Notes under the pieces: generated by a model | Told to the model about the DNA's origin: nothing | Seen by the model: only the letters and a program-made list of their open reading frames with translations | Databases searched by the model: none | Translations under genes and position numbers: made by a program | Assembly (NCBI GenBank): GCA_002366795.1 | Contig: DFBX01000090.1 | Span: forward strand, 1 to 30,048 | Origin: Rhodobacteraceae bacterium UBA3069 | Lineage (GTDB): Bacteria; Pseudomonadota; Alphaproteobacteria; Rhodobacterales; Rhodobacteraceae | DNA: 30,048 bases | Reading direction: 5' to 3' | In this document: positions 29,771 to 30,048 of the stretch, piece after piece | Layout of the letters: each line of letters starts with the position of its first letter | Numbering within the stretch: position 1 is the stretch's first letter

Positions 29771-29780
29771 CTTGTTGCAA
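29753..29780 (+). terminator. Weakened terminator after oxyR
   Basis: GTCAGC/GCTGGC with loop ACAG and flanking CC/GG pairs, followed by TTTTCTTGTT. It is the diverged counterpart of the rpsP terminator. It probably still ends transcription, with lower efficiency. Confidence 0.55.
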
Positions 29781-29811
29781 TGGCCCGCCTTTCAATCGCG
29801 GCATTCTACTT

Positions 29812-29967
29812 TTACCTGTCAGATTTCGACTTGGCGATTTCTGCCAGCGCACCGGCAATTCGTTTTCTTTCTGCGGATTTGCGGGTACTCGATCTGACGA
29901 GGAGAAAAATCGGCATGATCACAAAAACCGGAACAACCCAAAGGCCCGGCAAACCGATATTGTTGAG
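29812..29967 (-). CDS. Short membrane-anchored reading frame with unclear start
   Basis: A 51-codon frame with strong protein character: a short polar start, one membrane helix (LPGLWVVPVFVIMPIFLLV), then a basic amphipathic helix (RKSAERKRIAGALAEIAKSK) and stop at 29812-29814. This layout is typical of tiny single-span proteins of this bacterial group. Upstream is an in-frame TAG at 29968-29970. The ribosome-like AAAAGGAAAA (about 29975-29984) is spaced for a start at 29967, but that codon is CTC; the first usual start is TTG at 29952. It is either a gene with a TTG start, one with an unusual start, or a gene whose ATG has mutated. Confidence 0.45.
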   Translation of the reverse strand, partial: LNNIGLPGLWVVPVFVIMPIFLLVRSSTRKSAERKRIAGALAEIAKSKSDR

Positions 29968-30048
29968 CTACAGATTTTCCTTTTGAAAACCTCGCGCTGA
30001 TCTGACCGCTATTTAAAAAGCACTTAGCTGTCACATCCCGGCAGGTAG

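Larger units (their letters stand above)
29720..30048. other. Terminal stretch without a standard gene
   Basis: This 329-base end segment holds the decayed terminator copy (to about 29780) and the short minus-strand frame at 29812-29967. The remaining bases to 30048 are comparatively AT-rich and show no ribosome site with a convincing frame on either strand, no tRNA and no clear hairpin. The plus-strand frames here run antisense to the short membrane frame and lack protein character. Confidence 0.6.

Noticed and set aside
29819..30034. A 71-residue minus-strand frame at the window end
   Set aside because: It overlaps the short membrane-protein frame in another phase, is cysteine- and arginine-rich without pattern, and has no ribosome site.

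Overview
The window looks like chromosomal DNA of a marine-type alphaproteobacterium in the Rhodobacteraceae/Roseobacter group. The evidence is its high GC content, the two b-type subunits (b and b') in an F0-only ATP synthase operon, the def-fmt cluster, cobC-cobD naming and order, an Smc of 1151 residues, and many small proteins of the type seen in that group. No tRNA, rRNA, CRISPR array, insertion sequence or prophage is visible. Most of the window is core genome.

Layout. 1-2943 (minus strand): three consecutive peptide deformylase genes, fmt and two small stress-type membrane proteins, probably one operon for N-formyl-methionine handling. 3215-6388: a PatB-type C-S lyase, a small hypothetical protein, a glutathionyl-hydroquinone reductase and a degenerate stand-alone receiver protein. 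6557-8418: cobC-cobD of cobalamin synthesis. 8480-10401: a periplasmic lytic transglycosylase and an exported PRC-barrel protein. 10557-14012 (minus): smc. 14230-17189: a GNAT enzyme, a small lipoprotein, a ten-helix membrane protein and a FadR-type regulator with a palindrome upstream. 17343-19978 (minus): atpI-atpB-atpE-atpF'-atpF. 20201-22306: an ArsR-type regulator, a DMT exporter and a LysR regulator. 22487-23539: two tandem paralogous membrane proteins of unknown function. 23766-27229: ffh, two GNATs, chorismate mutase and rpsP, a translation-linked cluster. 27318-29719: a DUF4274-like protein, and a peroxiredoxin divergent from an OxyR-like regulator. A short unlisted reading frame closes the window.

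The most notable observations are in the last 3 kb. The end of the oxyR-like gene, including its last codons, stop and terminator, is a diverged direct repeat of the end of rpsP. This suggests that the DUF4274/peroxiredoxin/OxyR segment was inserted next to rpsP and is flanked by duplicated ends. The peroxiredoxin/oxyR intergenic region carries a 14-of-16 match to the four-part OxyR operator, ending two bases before the oxyR start codon. The OxyR itself has the peroxidatic cysteine but lacks the resolving cysteine at the usual place. Other points of interest are a third deformylase that has lost its metal-binding cysteine and catalytic glutamate, a receiver protein without the conserved lysine, a structured leader in front of ffh, and the tandem paralog pair.
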